A DNA stretch of 64,000 bases from Melampsora larici-populina 98AG31 (GCF_000204055.1 NW_006768822.1:337122-401121); one strand, 5' to 3'. Numbered from the stretch's first letter, positions 44,877 through 56,924 are shown. The notes: generated by a model not told the origin, from the letters alone. Numbers and translations: made by a program.

Positions 44877-46317
44877 ATGTTTGAGAAATTGACAAGTAAA
44901 TTAAGAAATCAAAAAGAAACTGAAACAGAAACAGAAACAGAAGAAGAAGAAGAACTATCATTACTAGATCATTCATCCAATCGATTCTCTTCAACAACCC
45001 ATCATCAAACCAGAACCGGAAGAAGAAGTCCCCGATCATCAAGACCCACGAAAACACTAATCATCAGTTTAATCATCAGTTCGATCATTCTAATCATCAT
45101 CATCATCCTTTTCTCGATCCCAGAAAGAGTTCTAAAGAACCCATCCAAAGATTACCAAATCGATTGGAAAGCTTCATCACCTAGACCACCAGCCACATTC
45201 AAAAACATTTGGGGATTGAAATCACCTACAGTAGGATCGATCGAATGGAAAGAAATGTACCCTGGACCTAAACCCTCAGGACCGGTTCCACAACCACAAT
45301 GGATCTCACGTTACAACTCATTAGTTCGAGAAAGACCTAATTTCTTATCATACATCTCATCTATACCTCAAGCAAACCTTTCGAGAACTAATGGATTGGC
45401 TGTTTATCCTGAGAAGACGGTGTTGGGATCTGATGGGATTTGTAGTTTTCGTAGAACTAGTTGTTTGAGAGGTTTAAAGGAAGATCGAGGGATGGGATTG
45501 CAGGATGTTTGGGATGGGGTACCTGGCACTTGGAGTGTGGGGTTTGATGATGGTCCTTTACCTCCGAGTGATAGGCTTTATAAATTCCTTGATACTCAAA
45601 ACCAATCAGCTACACATTTTTGGGTAAGCTCTTTTTCCCCCTTACCACTTTTTTTATCCGATACATCTGATGTGTTTTGGTTTGGGAGGAGGTTTAGATC
45701 GGATCAAATGTTAGAGATCATCATGAACTGGCTTTGAAGGCGTATAAAAGAAATGATCATTTAGCAGTTCATACTTGGTCACATGCTCATCTTACTACAC
45801 TTTCAGATCATGAAGTCTTAGGAGAACTAGGATGGACTATCCAAGTGATTTATGATTTGACGGGATTGATTCCTTTGTACTATCGACCACCATATGGAGA
45901 TGTTGATAACCGAATAAGAGCCCTAGCAAAAGTAAGTTTCATCCCATTTCTCTTTTTCCCTGCAATTGGATTGATTGATTTTTTTTTTGGGAATAGTATG
46001 TGTTTGGGTTAAAGACTTTAATGTGGAACTCAGATACATCAGATTGGACTCTTAACCAAACCTACGCCATTGGAGATTACATAGACCCACCTATGCAAAA
46101 CTTTGGAATTCAAGAATCTTTAAACCAATTAAACCATCATCTTAAAGAGAATCCAAACCAAAGACCTGTAGAAGAAAGAAAAGGAATGATTATACTTGAA
46201 CATGAGTTGAGTGAAGAAAGTGTTAGGGTTTTTGAGATGAGTTTTCAGGATGTTAGGAAGGAGGGGTATGTGGTTTGTAATGTTGCGCAGTGTTTGAAGG
46301 CTGATTGGTATCAATGA
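44877..46317 (+). CDS. chitin/polysaccharide deacetylase (CE4, NodB domain), membrane-anchored
   Basis: Exons 44877-45623, 45698-45931 and 45997-46317 (433 aa), both introns phase 0. The Glu/Thr- and Arg-rich N-terminus is followed by a hydrophobic anchor (residues 60-79, mostly Ile/Leu/Ser), so the enzyme is probably a type II membrane protein. CE4 motifs in order: SVGFDDGP (catalytic and metal Asp, about 222-225), HTWSH (metal His pair, about 274-278), YYRPPYGDVDNR, MWNSDTSDW and ILEHEL. The intron 1 acceptor TTTAG is chosen because it gives ATHFWIGSNV, matching the family's THFYIGSNV. It would convert chitin to chitosan at the cell surface, relevant to wall assembly and to hiding chitin from plant hosts; substrate is inferred from the family. 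Confidence 0.88.
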
Positions 46318-46849
46318 TCATTAGAATAATCAATTCTTTAGGGTTTTTTTATATATAGATTAATCGAAAACTTTATGAGGTTGTCACTTTTTCTTTTGAA
46401 CAATTTATGACTTGTTTTTTACGAAATGATTTTTTGTGTATATATTTAGATATGAAACATTTCAAAATGAGTTTATCTTTTTTCTTTATTAAGATTGATG
46501 TTTTATTTTATTTTTTTTGAATGAGATTTATGAAAAATATTCAACTTGATGAAATGTTACATAGATTTATGATTTCTTTTTGAATGTATTTTTTGATTGA
46601 TTTATTTAAAGTCATTTTTGATTGAGTAATTGTTGGAATTGATGAAGTGCAGCATTTTTTTTCCGATATATCCTTTTGACATTTTATTGGTTGAATGAAG
46701 ATGGATTTGGTTTGCATGAGGTTTGATTATGAAATTAACTTAGAATTGAAACTGTAGTTGTAATGCAGTTTAGTTTCTGATATCATAAATTACTTCTTCT
46801 CCTTGTGCTTGTGCTTGGTTGGTGTTAGTTTGTTATTTTTTCAATTCCA
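46318..46849. other. AT-rich intergenic spacer
   Basis: T-rich sequence between two forward genes; terminator and promoter functions are likely but no distinct element can be named. Confidence 0.45.
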
Positions 46850-48703
46850 ATGGCTTTCATCAAACATCAACAACCTTCGATCGCTGGAATCCCATTAAAA
46901 TATTTATCATTAATCACTTTAACCCTTCAAAATAGTTTACTCACTGTCCTATGTAAGTCTCTCTTTCTAACTCTAAGAACCAATCTAAATCTAATTCTAA
47001 TTCTGTTTCTTTCTTTAGTGCATTATGTATGTTTAATTAAACCATCACTTCTTATACTTCAAAAAAAAAACTTCTTCCAGAAACCCAAAGTTTTCATATT
47101 GATTTCGATTTGGAATTGATTGATTGATTGATTGATTTTTTTTTTCTTCAGTCACGTAGTATTCCATCCGATCAACTTTATTCAGCTCCAGCTGCAGTCT
47201 TGTTAAACGAGATTTTAAAATGTTTGATTTCTTTAATCGTTGCAGTTTATAATTCTACAATCGTAACTTTAAATCTTCCTTCAACAAATCATAAAGTGGG
47301 TCATATCTGTAGGTTCTAATCATTTTTTAAACCGAATTTGAAAAAAAAAACGTTTCAATTCTAACAAATTAAACTTTACTTACTATTTTCTTTTTGGTTT
47401 TTTTTTTTGGTTTTTTTTGGTTTTTTTGGGATGGATTTGATTTGAAGCACCATTACTTAGTCCGAATACCGAACCTCTCTTTCCTCCATCAAATTCTTAT
47501 TCCGATCCACTAAAAAACCCAGAAGGAGTTCATCAATTCGATCAAACTCAAAAATTTCTTAATCAAGAAGAGCCATCTTTAAGATTGATTATTATTAAAG
47601 AATTAATGAAAACTTTACAACAAGTTATTAGGTTAAAATTCTAAATCTATTTTCAATTCAAAGCTTTAACAACTAATTTTGTCTTTTTTTTTGGTTTTTT
47701 TTTTGGTTTAGTGGTGATTGTTGGAAACTTTCAATTCCTGCTATCCTTTATGTTCTTCAAAATAACCTTCAGTTTGTAGCTGCTTCTCATTTAGATGTAG
47801 CCACTTTTTCAGTTACTTATCAACTTAAAGTAAGTAAAACTCAAATCCAATCTCACCAAAAAAAAAAAAAAAAACTCTAAAATCTACAAACCTCAACTTT
47901 GAATAAATCGAGAAAAAGTCTTAAAATTCTGATTTTTTGGGGGTCGATTTTTGATATAGATTTTAACGACTGCACTTTGTTCAGTTCTATTACTTGGTAA
48001 AAAACTTTCCACATCAAAGTGGATTTCACTTTTTTTCCTAGCAGTAGGCGTAGCCCTAGTCCAACTCCAAAACGTACCAACCCCAACGACCACGACATCT
48101 AAAGAAACCCAATCAACCGATCGATTCATTGGATTCATGGCTGTCACTGCAGCATGTTTTACATCAGGCTTAGCAGGCGTATACTTTGAGCTAGTTTTAA
48201 AATCTTCCACAAAAGTAGACCTTTGGATCCGAAACGTTCAATTATCATTCTTCTCACTCTTACCAGCCCTCTTCACTGCCTTTTATTACTCTAAAACCCA
48301 AACTGTCGAAGGAGAAGGAGAAGGAGGATTGTTTAAGAACTTTGGAATAGCTGCTTGGTTAACGGTTTGGACACAAGTTATTGGAGGTTTGGTTACTGCT
48401 TTGGTCATTAAGTTTGCAGATAATATCTTGAAGGGATTTGCTACTTCTTGTTCCATTGTTTTGTCGAGCTTGATTGGTGTGGTCTTGTTTAAGGATCCGT
48501 TACCTTTAGGATCTAGTTTAGGCGCTTCGGTCGTCTTGGTTTCAACTTATTGTTATAATTCTTGGAGTCCTTATAGTGCTACTGGAACTGGAAATGGGGG
48601 AAGCGGTGGGGGGAAGGATGGAATGAATGGGACTTTGCCGGTTAGGACTCCGCTTAGGATTTCGACGTGGAGAGGTCAGGTGGGTAGGAATAAGGAGATG
48701 TGA
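46850..48703 (+). CDS. nucleotide-sugar transporter (SLC35A/UDP-galactose transporter type)
   Basis: Inferred exons: 46850-46952, 47019-47026 (8-nt micro-exon), 47152-47308, 47448-47631, 47712-47829 and 47960-48703 (437 aa). The joins give [18 protein letters not shown], in line with the family's LLMRYSR motif; skipping the micro-exon breaks that motif. Multi-pass hydrophobic segments are visible, with family marks [49 protein letters not shown] and [13 protein letters not shown]. It would import a UDP-sugar into the Golgi lumen, supplying enzymes such as the GT43 transferase nearby; the exact sugar cannot be told. Exon 4 encodes a hydrophilic loop. The donor of intron 4 (AG/GTTAAA) is weak. 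Confidence 0.85.
47019..47026 (+). other. 8-nt micro-exon of the nucleotide-sugar transporter
   Basis: TGCATTAT is flanked by TTCTTTAG and GTATGT. With the preceding exon's last T it encodes Leu-His-Tyr, completing the conserved LHYSR segment and restoring phase 0 for the next exon. Confidence 0.7.
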
Positions 48704-49665
48704 GATTGGGTTGGATGGGATGGGAAGTAATGGATTCTGGAATGGGTGGATGGGTTTTATTGGATGAGTTGGGAAATGAAGATCAAGGTGTTTGGTTAGG
48801 AATTGGTTTTTTATTGGTTTTTTGGTTTTTGGTTTTTGGATGATTGAGAAAATATAATTTTATAGATGAAGAATTAGAATCTTTTGGTGAAGTGAAGTGA
48901 AGAAAATTGATGAAAATGGTTTGTGAAAGAAAGAAAAAAAAAACATTATGATTCAAAGGTTTGGTTTTTTTTTCGGTTGAATTCTTTATTTTAGATTTCA
49001 TAGAATATATTTTTCATTTTTTTGTGATTTGTTTTTTTTGTTTTGAGCATATAGTGAAAGTTAAAGTTATAGATTGTACAAAATGTTATGAAGTTTTTGA
49101 TGATCATGATGATGATGATGATATTGAGAGGATTAGAGGACCAAATTTGATCAGGAGTAAAGAGGATGATGAGGTTGTAAAGAGGATTGAACTTGAAGTC
49201 GGTTTTTGGAATTTAAAGCTTTAGAACTAGATGTCTACCAATCTTCTCGAGGGAACACGAGACTTTGGTTATAGACAGTTTTATGCAAACCTTCATGAAT
49301 CCACGATTGCAAAAAAAAATGCAGAGGACTGAAAGGAACAAAGGGAGTATTAATATTGGGCGCTCGATATTGCCAAACTCAAGGACCACTATAAATGAGG
49401 ATGTGAGATACAAAGTTTATCAAGATTTGGTTTTTCTATTTGATGGTATTTTTGAATGCTAGACTGTGGCTGATGATGATCAGTAGTGTATAATACCTAC
49501 TACCCAAATTACAATTCGAGATGATTGGCTCATTACGGAAAAGGACATGGATTCTTATATTGGGTAGAAAGAATACTATGCTAATTCTAATCATGTGGCA
49601 ATTGCAAGTTTAGTGGATTATGATCCAAAGTAAGATCAAAGTGATGTATTTCCCCTAATGTAATG
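48704..49665. other. AT-rich intergenic region
   Basis: No gene supported. Contains a GAT trinucleotide run near 49100-49122. The sequence next to the Copia insertion (about 49600-49665) is 3' flank of copy F, continuing at 55623. Confidence 0.45.
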
Positions 49666-50026
49666 TGTTGATACTCTCAATAGTGTATCACAAAATACTC
49701 GACACTTATCCTCAGTCTCAGCACTCAGTCTTCTTGTGATCAGAATCACATGCTGAGTTTTTCTTTTGTTCATCTTGTAAGAATCAGTTTTCCTGATCCT
49801 TTGCCTCAGCTCAGAACTCTTTTATATAATATATCTATTCTTGTGATTCATTTCATTCCTATTTGACACAGATAAGAAATTAATATCATTATTAGATCCA
49901 CATTATATGCTTTCGCTCTTCGGAGTATTCCCTTCGTGACACTTTCATCCTCGCATCTCTTCGCATTCAAGTGACAGCTCTGGATCAGCTGTTCACGCTT
50001 GTGTCACACGACGTTTTACATCTATA
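49666..50026 (+). repeat. 5' LTR of the Copia element
   Basis: Begins TGTTGATACTCTC and ends TACATCTATA. It ends in TA where most LTRs end in CA; the 3' LTR ends identically and the target duplication confirms the border. Confidence 0.93.
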
Positions 50027-50043
50027 GGTTATGAGCCCAGCGC
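50027..50043 (+). promoter_or_regulatory. primer binding site, complementary to the anticodon arm of initiator tRNA-Met
   Basis: GGTTATGAGCCCAGCGC starts directly after the LTR. Its complement GCGCTGGGCTCATAACC resembles the anticodon stem-loop of initiator tRNA-Met, with the CAT anticodon, not a tRNA 3' end. Drosophila copia and yeast Ty5 prime in this half-tRNA manner. Confidence 0.75.
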
Positions 50044-50138
50044 TCTAGACGCGCCCTCTATATCAAATATCACCCTTTGACTCATCAAAGGCACTAACAA
50101 AGTAAATTCCATTCAAGACTACACTCGTCCTTCTTCTC

Positions 50139-53100
50139 ATGTCGAAAATCCTTGACACCAAACCAGCCGAACCTCCAATCGATTACAAAATGTCGAACTC
50201 CAATTCGGGAACTACTAGTTTCAGCACATCCGCAATCTCATCCATTCCCAAATTAGCCATGGGGAACATATATGCATGGAAAACCGAATTAAAAATCTAT
50301 CTCAAGATGAATGGCCTCTACGAGTTTATCGAAGAAGAAATCAAACGCCCGTCCGACTCTCAAGAACGGTCTCGTTTTGACATGCGACAGGCTGCCGCTC
50401 TATACGCGATTTGTAACACTATTGATTCAGCAAATTTATCCTCAATCGAATCACTCAAAGATCCCAAAAAGGCCTTTGAAACTCTCATATCTCAACATGG
50501 ATCTGACAATGGCATTGTAACCGCAAACACTCTCACGGAACTCTTCAGCTTAAAATACGACCATTCCATCGGGATCACTAACTACATCGCCAAAATCCAA
50601 GACCTGCACAGCAAGATTCGCGATCTAACTGCTGGAGATAAAGACTTACAGTTATCCGATTGACTATTTGCCATACTGCTAGTCAACAGCCTTCCTCGTA
50701 ATGATTTCGGACTTATAATCCAACATTTTCTATCAAACATTAAAACAATCTCTACAAGCGACGTCTGTGCTCGTCTGAGACTCGAAGCTAGTTCCACTAT
50801 CAGCAGTGAAGAGAAACCAAAAGAAGTATACTCAGTTAAAACTCGAAAACCTATGCGATCCGACAACAGACGTGTAGGAAAGTCTCCTAAAGACATATGT
50901 CACATTCACTTTAATTCCAAACACACAAACGAACAATGTCACACACAAAAGAAAAATGAGAACAAGGATTCAAGCTCACTGTCTACTGAAGAAATGGCTA
51001 GACGATATCAAGCAATGATGATAAATTCAAATCAAACTAAACCGAACAATTCGAATTCAGCATCTGCCCATGTAGCTGTTGAAAACCATCCCACCGATGA
51101 ATTCATCACATACTCTGCTTATAACGCTTCCACAAAAATCACTAAAAACAACTGTTTCTTAATCGATAGTGGAGCCAATACTCATATTGCTTGTCATGCA
51201 GACTTACTTTCTAATATACATACTATTCCCTATGTCAATATATCCGGACTAGGAGTACATGAAAAACAAGTCTCTGCGAAATTAGCTGGCACCGCTTACA
51301 TAAAAGGAACAACCATTTCTGGTGAACCACGAATTATTGCCATAGAGGATGTACTTTTGACACCCAATGCTGGAGTTAATATCATATCAGTCTCATCAAT
51401 GATCAAAGACGGAGCTATCCTATCAAGTGAAAAATCTGCTATCGTTCTTAAAAACTCGACAGAAAACTTTATCCTCACTGGTCATGAAACAGATGGATTA
51501 TTTCTAGTTCAGGCACGTCAATCTCAAAATCTTTTCGCTGCTCCTGCAAATGTCCCTGCTGACATTTGGCATCGACGATATGGTCACCTAAACTACAGAT
51601 CCCTGTCTAAAGTCACTCCCTCTTCGTCCACAAAGCTTGACTGTGAACCCTGTTCTTTATCAAAATCTCACCGCCTTCCGTTTTCATCTCACTTTCCCAA
51701 ATCCGATACTCCGTTGTTCCGCATACATAGTGATGTACTAGGTCCTATGCCCACCACATCCATTGGTGGTGGCAAATATGTTGTTTCATTCATTGATGAT
51801 GCCACTCGGTATAATTGTATTAAAATCATGCGATCGAAATCAGAAGTATACTCAAATTTTGTGCAATTTGTTACTGAATTTGAGAGATACCACAATAAGA
51901 GAGTCGTCATCTTGAAGTCTGACAGAGGTGGAGAGTATACCTCAAATCAATTCTCTCAATTCCTATCCCAACAGGGTATCTCCTTTGAGCGTGCTCCTGC
52001 AGAAACCCCTGAACAAAATTCAGTATCGGAAAGATTCAATCGAACAATCATGGAAAGAACAAGATCTGTTATGATAGAAGCAAATATTCCAAACCATCTA
52101 TGGGGAGAAATTATAATGTCAATATCTTTTCTTCTTAATGTTTCCCCTAACGCTTCAATCGATATGGAAAGTCCTTATGAACTCTGGAATTCAGACATCC
52201 CTGGCGCCCACAAAATCAATAACAACTTCCTAAGAGCACTTGGATGTGCTGCGTATCCTCTATTAAAATCATCAGAATTCAATAAATTATCACCAAGGTC
52301 TCGCCTATGTGTCCATGTTGGTTACGAACAAGGTGCTCGTGCTTATCGTCTCTGGGATATCAAAACCAAAAAGATTATCGTATCACGTAACGTAATTTTT
52401 AATGAACGACTATTTCCGTTCAAAAACAAACTTAACACTGTTGCAGAAAGATCTAACACTGATGACATCTTTCTCCCATCAAACCTGACATTTAATCAGG
52501 AAACACTATCCACAAATGATACGACTCAGCCACCCGTCAACAATTCAGAAAGTACATCGGAAATTGTTGAAGGTAATAATCCAGTTCAACATCCTTCTCA
52601 ACCACCATCCCATGATCCACAACTCCCATTTGACAAAACAAACTTGCAGTCAATTCCTCGCCAAAATGATACCATATCAATCAATTCATCCCCTTTCCTA
52701 TCTCCTCAACAACTGACACCCATCTCTCCAAATTTCTCGGAACTTTCACTGTCTGATATCCAAAATTATCCACCTCGCAGTCCCGAATCAGTAATTGAAT
52801 TCACCCCGAAGCAACTCATTCCTCTATCACAATCAATACATGCACCTAAAACCACATCATCAAAAGAAACAGAAAACCAAGTACAAATACAAAAAGAAAA
52901 AGAAATTCAAAATCAAAATCAAAATCAAAATCAAAAAGAATTAGAATTAAAATCAAAACAACAAAATGAAAATGAAAAACAAATCAAACATCAAAAAGAG
53001 CTAGAGTCAAAATTAGAAAAAGAAAAAGAACAACAAAAACAAAAAGAACAACAAAAAGAACAACAAAAAGAAAAAGAAAAAGAAAAACAAATCAAACATC

Positions 53101-55262
53101 AGAAAGAACTAGAGTTAAAATTAGCTAAAGAAAAACAAAAACAAATTAAACAACAAAAAGAATTAGAATTAAAATTAGAAACAGCAAAACAAAACCAAAT
53201 CAGATATCAAAAAGAATTAGAATCAAAATTAGAGAAAGAAAGAGAAACACAAAGAATTGAAGAAGAAAAACAAGCAAAAGAAAAAGAAAAAGAACAACCC
53301 AAAATAATCATCAAAATCAAAAGACCAAAAGATAACAATATCAATGAAATTCAGAACAATAAAGAAAAAGAAAAAGAAATTCCGAAAAAGAAGAATGAAA
53401 CAAATACCAACAATGAAAATACAGATCCTATATCAGAAGACCAACACAAATCAGATAACAATACTTCCAATCCTTCTGAGAAACCTCAAGAGCAAAAATC
53501 AAATAAACAACAACCAAAAATCATTTCCAACCCTACCTCTCTACGCCCTGCCCGCGATAGAAAACCTCCTTTACGTTACGGAAACCTCACAATCTACGCA
53601 GCAAAAAGAAGTGCCGATTGTCCTTCGTACACTGAGGCAATGAGAGGAAGCGAACGAGAGAACTGGATCAAGGCCATGGAAAGCGAATTTAATTCATTAA
53701 CCTCTCACAACGTTGGTGAACTAGTCGATGCCCCCTCAGAAGCGAATGTCATAGGTGGTATGTGGCGTTTAAAAAGGAAACGTGACGAACACGGAAACAT
53801 CATAAAATACAAAGCTAGATGGGTAGCTCTAGGCAATCACCAAATATGGGGTGTTGACTACGATAAAACATTTGCATCCGTTGTTCAATCAGACACTATG
53901 AACATGTTATTCTCTCTCTGTGCTTCCGAGGATTGGGAAATGGAACAATTCGATATATGTACTGCTTTCCTCAACGGAAAGAACAAAATGCCTGTTTACA
54001 CAAGACAAGTTCAAGGTTTTTATAACTCAAAGTTTCCTAAGAAAGTCTGGCTACTCAAACAATCCATCTACGGAACGAAACAAGCTCACCGAGAATTCAA
54101 TGCCGACCTTGATGAAAAACTTCGAAGCATCGGTTTTATTCCCTACAAAGACGACAACTCCCTCTTTACTTTTCGAAGAGGTAATGAAATCATCCACATC
54201 CCTATGTTTGTTGACGACGGTCTAGTATTTTCGAATTCAAAATCCCTGATCAAAGAAACTAGAGAAAAACTAGAAAACTTATACAAGCTAGTGTGGACCA
54301 CTGAACCTACCTTACACCTTGGAATCAAGATCACGCGAGACAGAAAGAATCGTACAATTCATTTATCTCAAGAACATTATCTGAAGAACGTTCTTGATCG
54401 TTTCGAAATGACACACTGCAATACTACATCTACTCCTCTCCCAAACTCCGTTGAATTATCTCCTGGTACCAGCGAAGAAATCTTAGATGCAGCTCACCTA
54501 CCCTATCAGCAAGCCATTGGCTGTCTCAACTGGGCCGCTGTCCACACTCGACCGGATATTCAATATGCCGTATCAACGTTAGCTCGTTATTCATCTAAAT
54601 ACACATACAGACATTGGCAAGCTGTAAAACATCTTTTCAGATACGTTCAAGGAACTTTAGAACGTGGTATATTATTCAAGAAGCACAACACACCATCAAC
54701 CGAACTTCGTGCCTACGCTGATGCCAATTATGCAGCCTGTACCAAAACTCGCAGATCAACAACTGGTTATGTATTCACGTTAGGCGGATCTCTAGTCAGC
54801 TGGAAAAGTCGTCGCCAACCCACTGTAGCTCTATCTACCACAGAAGCAGAGTATATGGCACTTGGAGATTGTGCTAAACACTGCTTATGGTTTCTTAGAA
54901 TGATATCTCACCTGACTCAAACCCCCATTCCAACATCTCCAATATCTCTCCCTCCGCTAAGTATTTTTAACGATAACAATGGAGCAATATTTCTCTCTCA
55001 AGAATCGGCTACAAACAGTCGATCAAAGCACATAGACATTAGGCATCACTTCATTCGCGATTTAATTTCCTCACATCAAATATCTACTCATATGATCGAT
55101 ACAAAGTTAATGCCAGCTGATTTCCTCACAAAGAATGCTCCGAAAGAAATGCTCAATCGATGTCGGTTCTTAATTGGTAATGTAGATACCAACGAACTCC
55201 ATCTTATATCTACGAACTCACTTCCTATCCCTACAAAAGTATCGAGCAAGGGGGGATGTTGA
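50139..55262 (+). pseudogene. Copia gag-pol polyprotein with one in-frame TGA
   Basis: One frame of about 1707 codons runs from ATG 50139 to TGA 55260-55262 (just inside the 3' LTR), broken only by TGA at 50661-50663 (codon 175). Domains in order: gag, a variant zinc knuckle CHIHFNSKHTNEQC (CX2HX4HX4C), protease-like IDSGANTHI, pre-integrase IWHRRYGHLN, integrase with HSDVLGP, KSDRGGEY and SVSERFNR, a long Lys/Glu/Gln-rich coiled-coil insert (about 52860-53400), reverse transcriptase with DICTAFLNG and FVDDG, and RNase H with AYADANYAA and KHIDIRHHFIR. The stop is followed by CTA, a context known to favour readthrough, but it lies inside gag, so simple mutation is the plainer reading. Confidence 0.88.
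55246..55256 (+). promoter_or_regulatory. polypurine tract of the Copia element
   Basis: GCAAGGGGGGA immediately precedes the 3' LTR, as expected for plus-strand priming. Confidence 0.8.
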
Positions 55263-55617
55263 TACTCTCAATAGTGTATCACAAAATACTCGACACTTAT
55301 CCTCAGTCTCAGCACTCAGTCTTCTTGTGATCAGAATCACATGCTGAGTTTTTCTTTTGTTCATCTTGTAAGAATCAGTTTTCCTGATCCTTTGCCTCAG
55401 CTCAGAACTCTTGTATATAATATATCTATTCTTGTGATTCATTTCATTCCTATTTGACACAGATAAGAAATTAATATCATTATTAGATCCACATTATATG
55501 CTTTCGCTCTTCGGAGTATTCCCTTCGTGACACTTTCATCCTCGCATCTCTTCGCATTCAAGTGACAGCTCTGGATCAGCTGTTCACGCTTGTGTCACAC
55601 GACGTTTTACATCTATA
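55257..55617 (+). repeat. 3' LTR of the Copia element
   Basis: 361 bp, one substitution relative to the 5' LTR by eye; followed by the TAATG target duplication. Confidence 0.93.
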
Positions 55618-55746
55618 TAATGGCCAAAAGATTTGATCAGACAAGAGTCATAACAATTGTTTAAATTCAAGCAAAAACACCATGGACAGCTAATGATGAT
55701 GTTCACCCTGCAGGGTCAAGCTGGCTAGTAATATGAATGCAAGGTT

Positions 55747-56645
55747 TCATTTGGTACACAAATCTTCCGGACATTCTAGATGACATAGGTTTGAACATTT
55801 GTCAAGTTCAAACCATAAAACGGGCCAGTTAGTGATAGATGAATATCCCAGACATGAGTCCTAAAAGTTATACTTACGTTGGTTCTTGTTAAGACTCTTG
55901 CAATAGTACGAGACCGGCGTGGCAGATTGTCTGCAATCTATTGTTCTCAAGATTCAGGGATTGACCAAAATTGAATACGTCAGTAAATCGGATTCTAAGA
56001 TTCTGGTGTTGGAATTTGTAAGGAAGCTTCAACAAGACGTTCCATTGCACCTCCAGACTTCTCGGAAAGGTGTACACAGTCAAAGTATCCATGAGGTAGA
56101 ACATGCAAAGTGACTAACGGTAATCTCTGCCGCCTGTCCCTGGGATTGGAGCCCATCTGAATTCGAGGTCACAAGCCCATAGGTCCCCACCGTTCATTTG
56201 TTCTCCCTGTGAGTTGATGCAGTCCTTAGCCGCTGGGCAATGATTTATCAAACCAAAAAGTAAGTGGTCGCTCTGAACTGTCCATCGATTGAAAACAAAC
56301 AAATTCTCTCCTACAAGGTTTTAGCCCATCATTCCTTCCACACCATGTGCAACTCCAGGGGACGCTGCCTACACCATGGGGAGGTCTCACTTCACAGGCT
56401 TTGAGTATGAAAATGACGTTTAAAATTCTTGGTCAGTTCACACTATCCCGAGAAACAAAAGATGGATGATTGATAGAGTGAAGGGAGATATCTGACTGAC
56501 TCCATCCTTTCCGATAGCCTTTGTAATTCCAACCGTAGTTGCATTCTAGAGCATTGGCATCTACGAAAATATGTGACCCAAGATCTCCGGCGAGTAGGAA
56601 AACAAGCAGAAGATGAAAGACTGGGATTGATGGCTTCCAAGACAT
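55747..56645 (-). CDS. small cysteine-rich secreted protein, copy F
   Basis: Minus-strand exons 56645-56501, 56398-56315, 56232-56119, 55937-55878 and 55775-55747 (143 aa), all introns phase 1. Signal peptide FHLLLVFLLAGDLGSHIF; ten cysteines: LEC, TCE, SCTWCGRNDGL, DCI, LWAC, HCR, YYC and QCPEDLC. The signal sequence is nearly that of copy E, while the mature region groups with copy G (RQSATP and NKNQQCP shared). It is complete, with promoter module and TATA box. The acceptor of exon 4 (CAATAG) is slightly uncertain. A Copia element begins about 130 bases beyond the stop. Confidence 0.8.
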
Positions 56646-56813
56646 ACTTCACAGGACAAGCTGTTTCACCAGTCGTTGAGCTATTAAACTTTCAAAGGGC
56701 TGTCTGAACTTGAACTTAAGAGCGAAGAAGCAGAAAATTGTTATGAAGAGCCCTCAAATTTAATGAGAGAAGACGGGGTTTGTAATTAGTTATATTCCGT
56801 TAGCAAAGTATCC

Positions 56814-56924
56814 TTTATATAGCCATCACATTTCAATGTCGATATCTCACTGTTCCGTCTCAAGCCTCGTCTATGAGAAGCAGTCAGGCTATAACTTTTG
56901 CCAAGGGTTTTCTGCCAGCCACTC
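56814..56924 (-). promoter_or_regulatory. conserved promoter module and TATA box of copy F
   Basis: On the minus strand: GAGTGGCTGGCAGAAAACCC, AAAAGTTATAGCCTGACTG, GAGGCTTGAGACGG, then TATATAAAGGATACTTTG. Same order and spacing as the forward copies, about 280 bases before the ATG. Confidence 0.7.

Larger units (their letters stand above)
49666..55617. mobile_element. Ty1/Copia LTR retrotransposon, nearly intact and very young
   Basis: Two 361-bp LTRs (49666-50026 and 55257-55617), a 5-base target duplication TAATG (49661-49665 and 55618-55622), an initiator-tRNA-type primer site, a polypurine tract and one gag-pol reading frame. By eye the LTRs differ at one base (AACTCTTTTAT against AACTCTTGTAT), so insertion is recent. 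It lies in the 3' flank of cysteine-rich copy F, opposite in orientation. Confidence 0.95.

Noticed and set aside
46850..48703. Functional cluster of GT43, transporter and deacetylase as a biosynthetic gene cluster
   Set aside because: The genes are common housekeeping types, the GT43 lies 25 kb away across duplicated effector DNA, and nothing in the sequence shows co-regulation.
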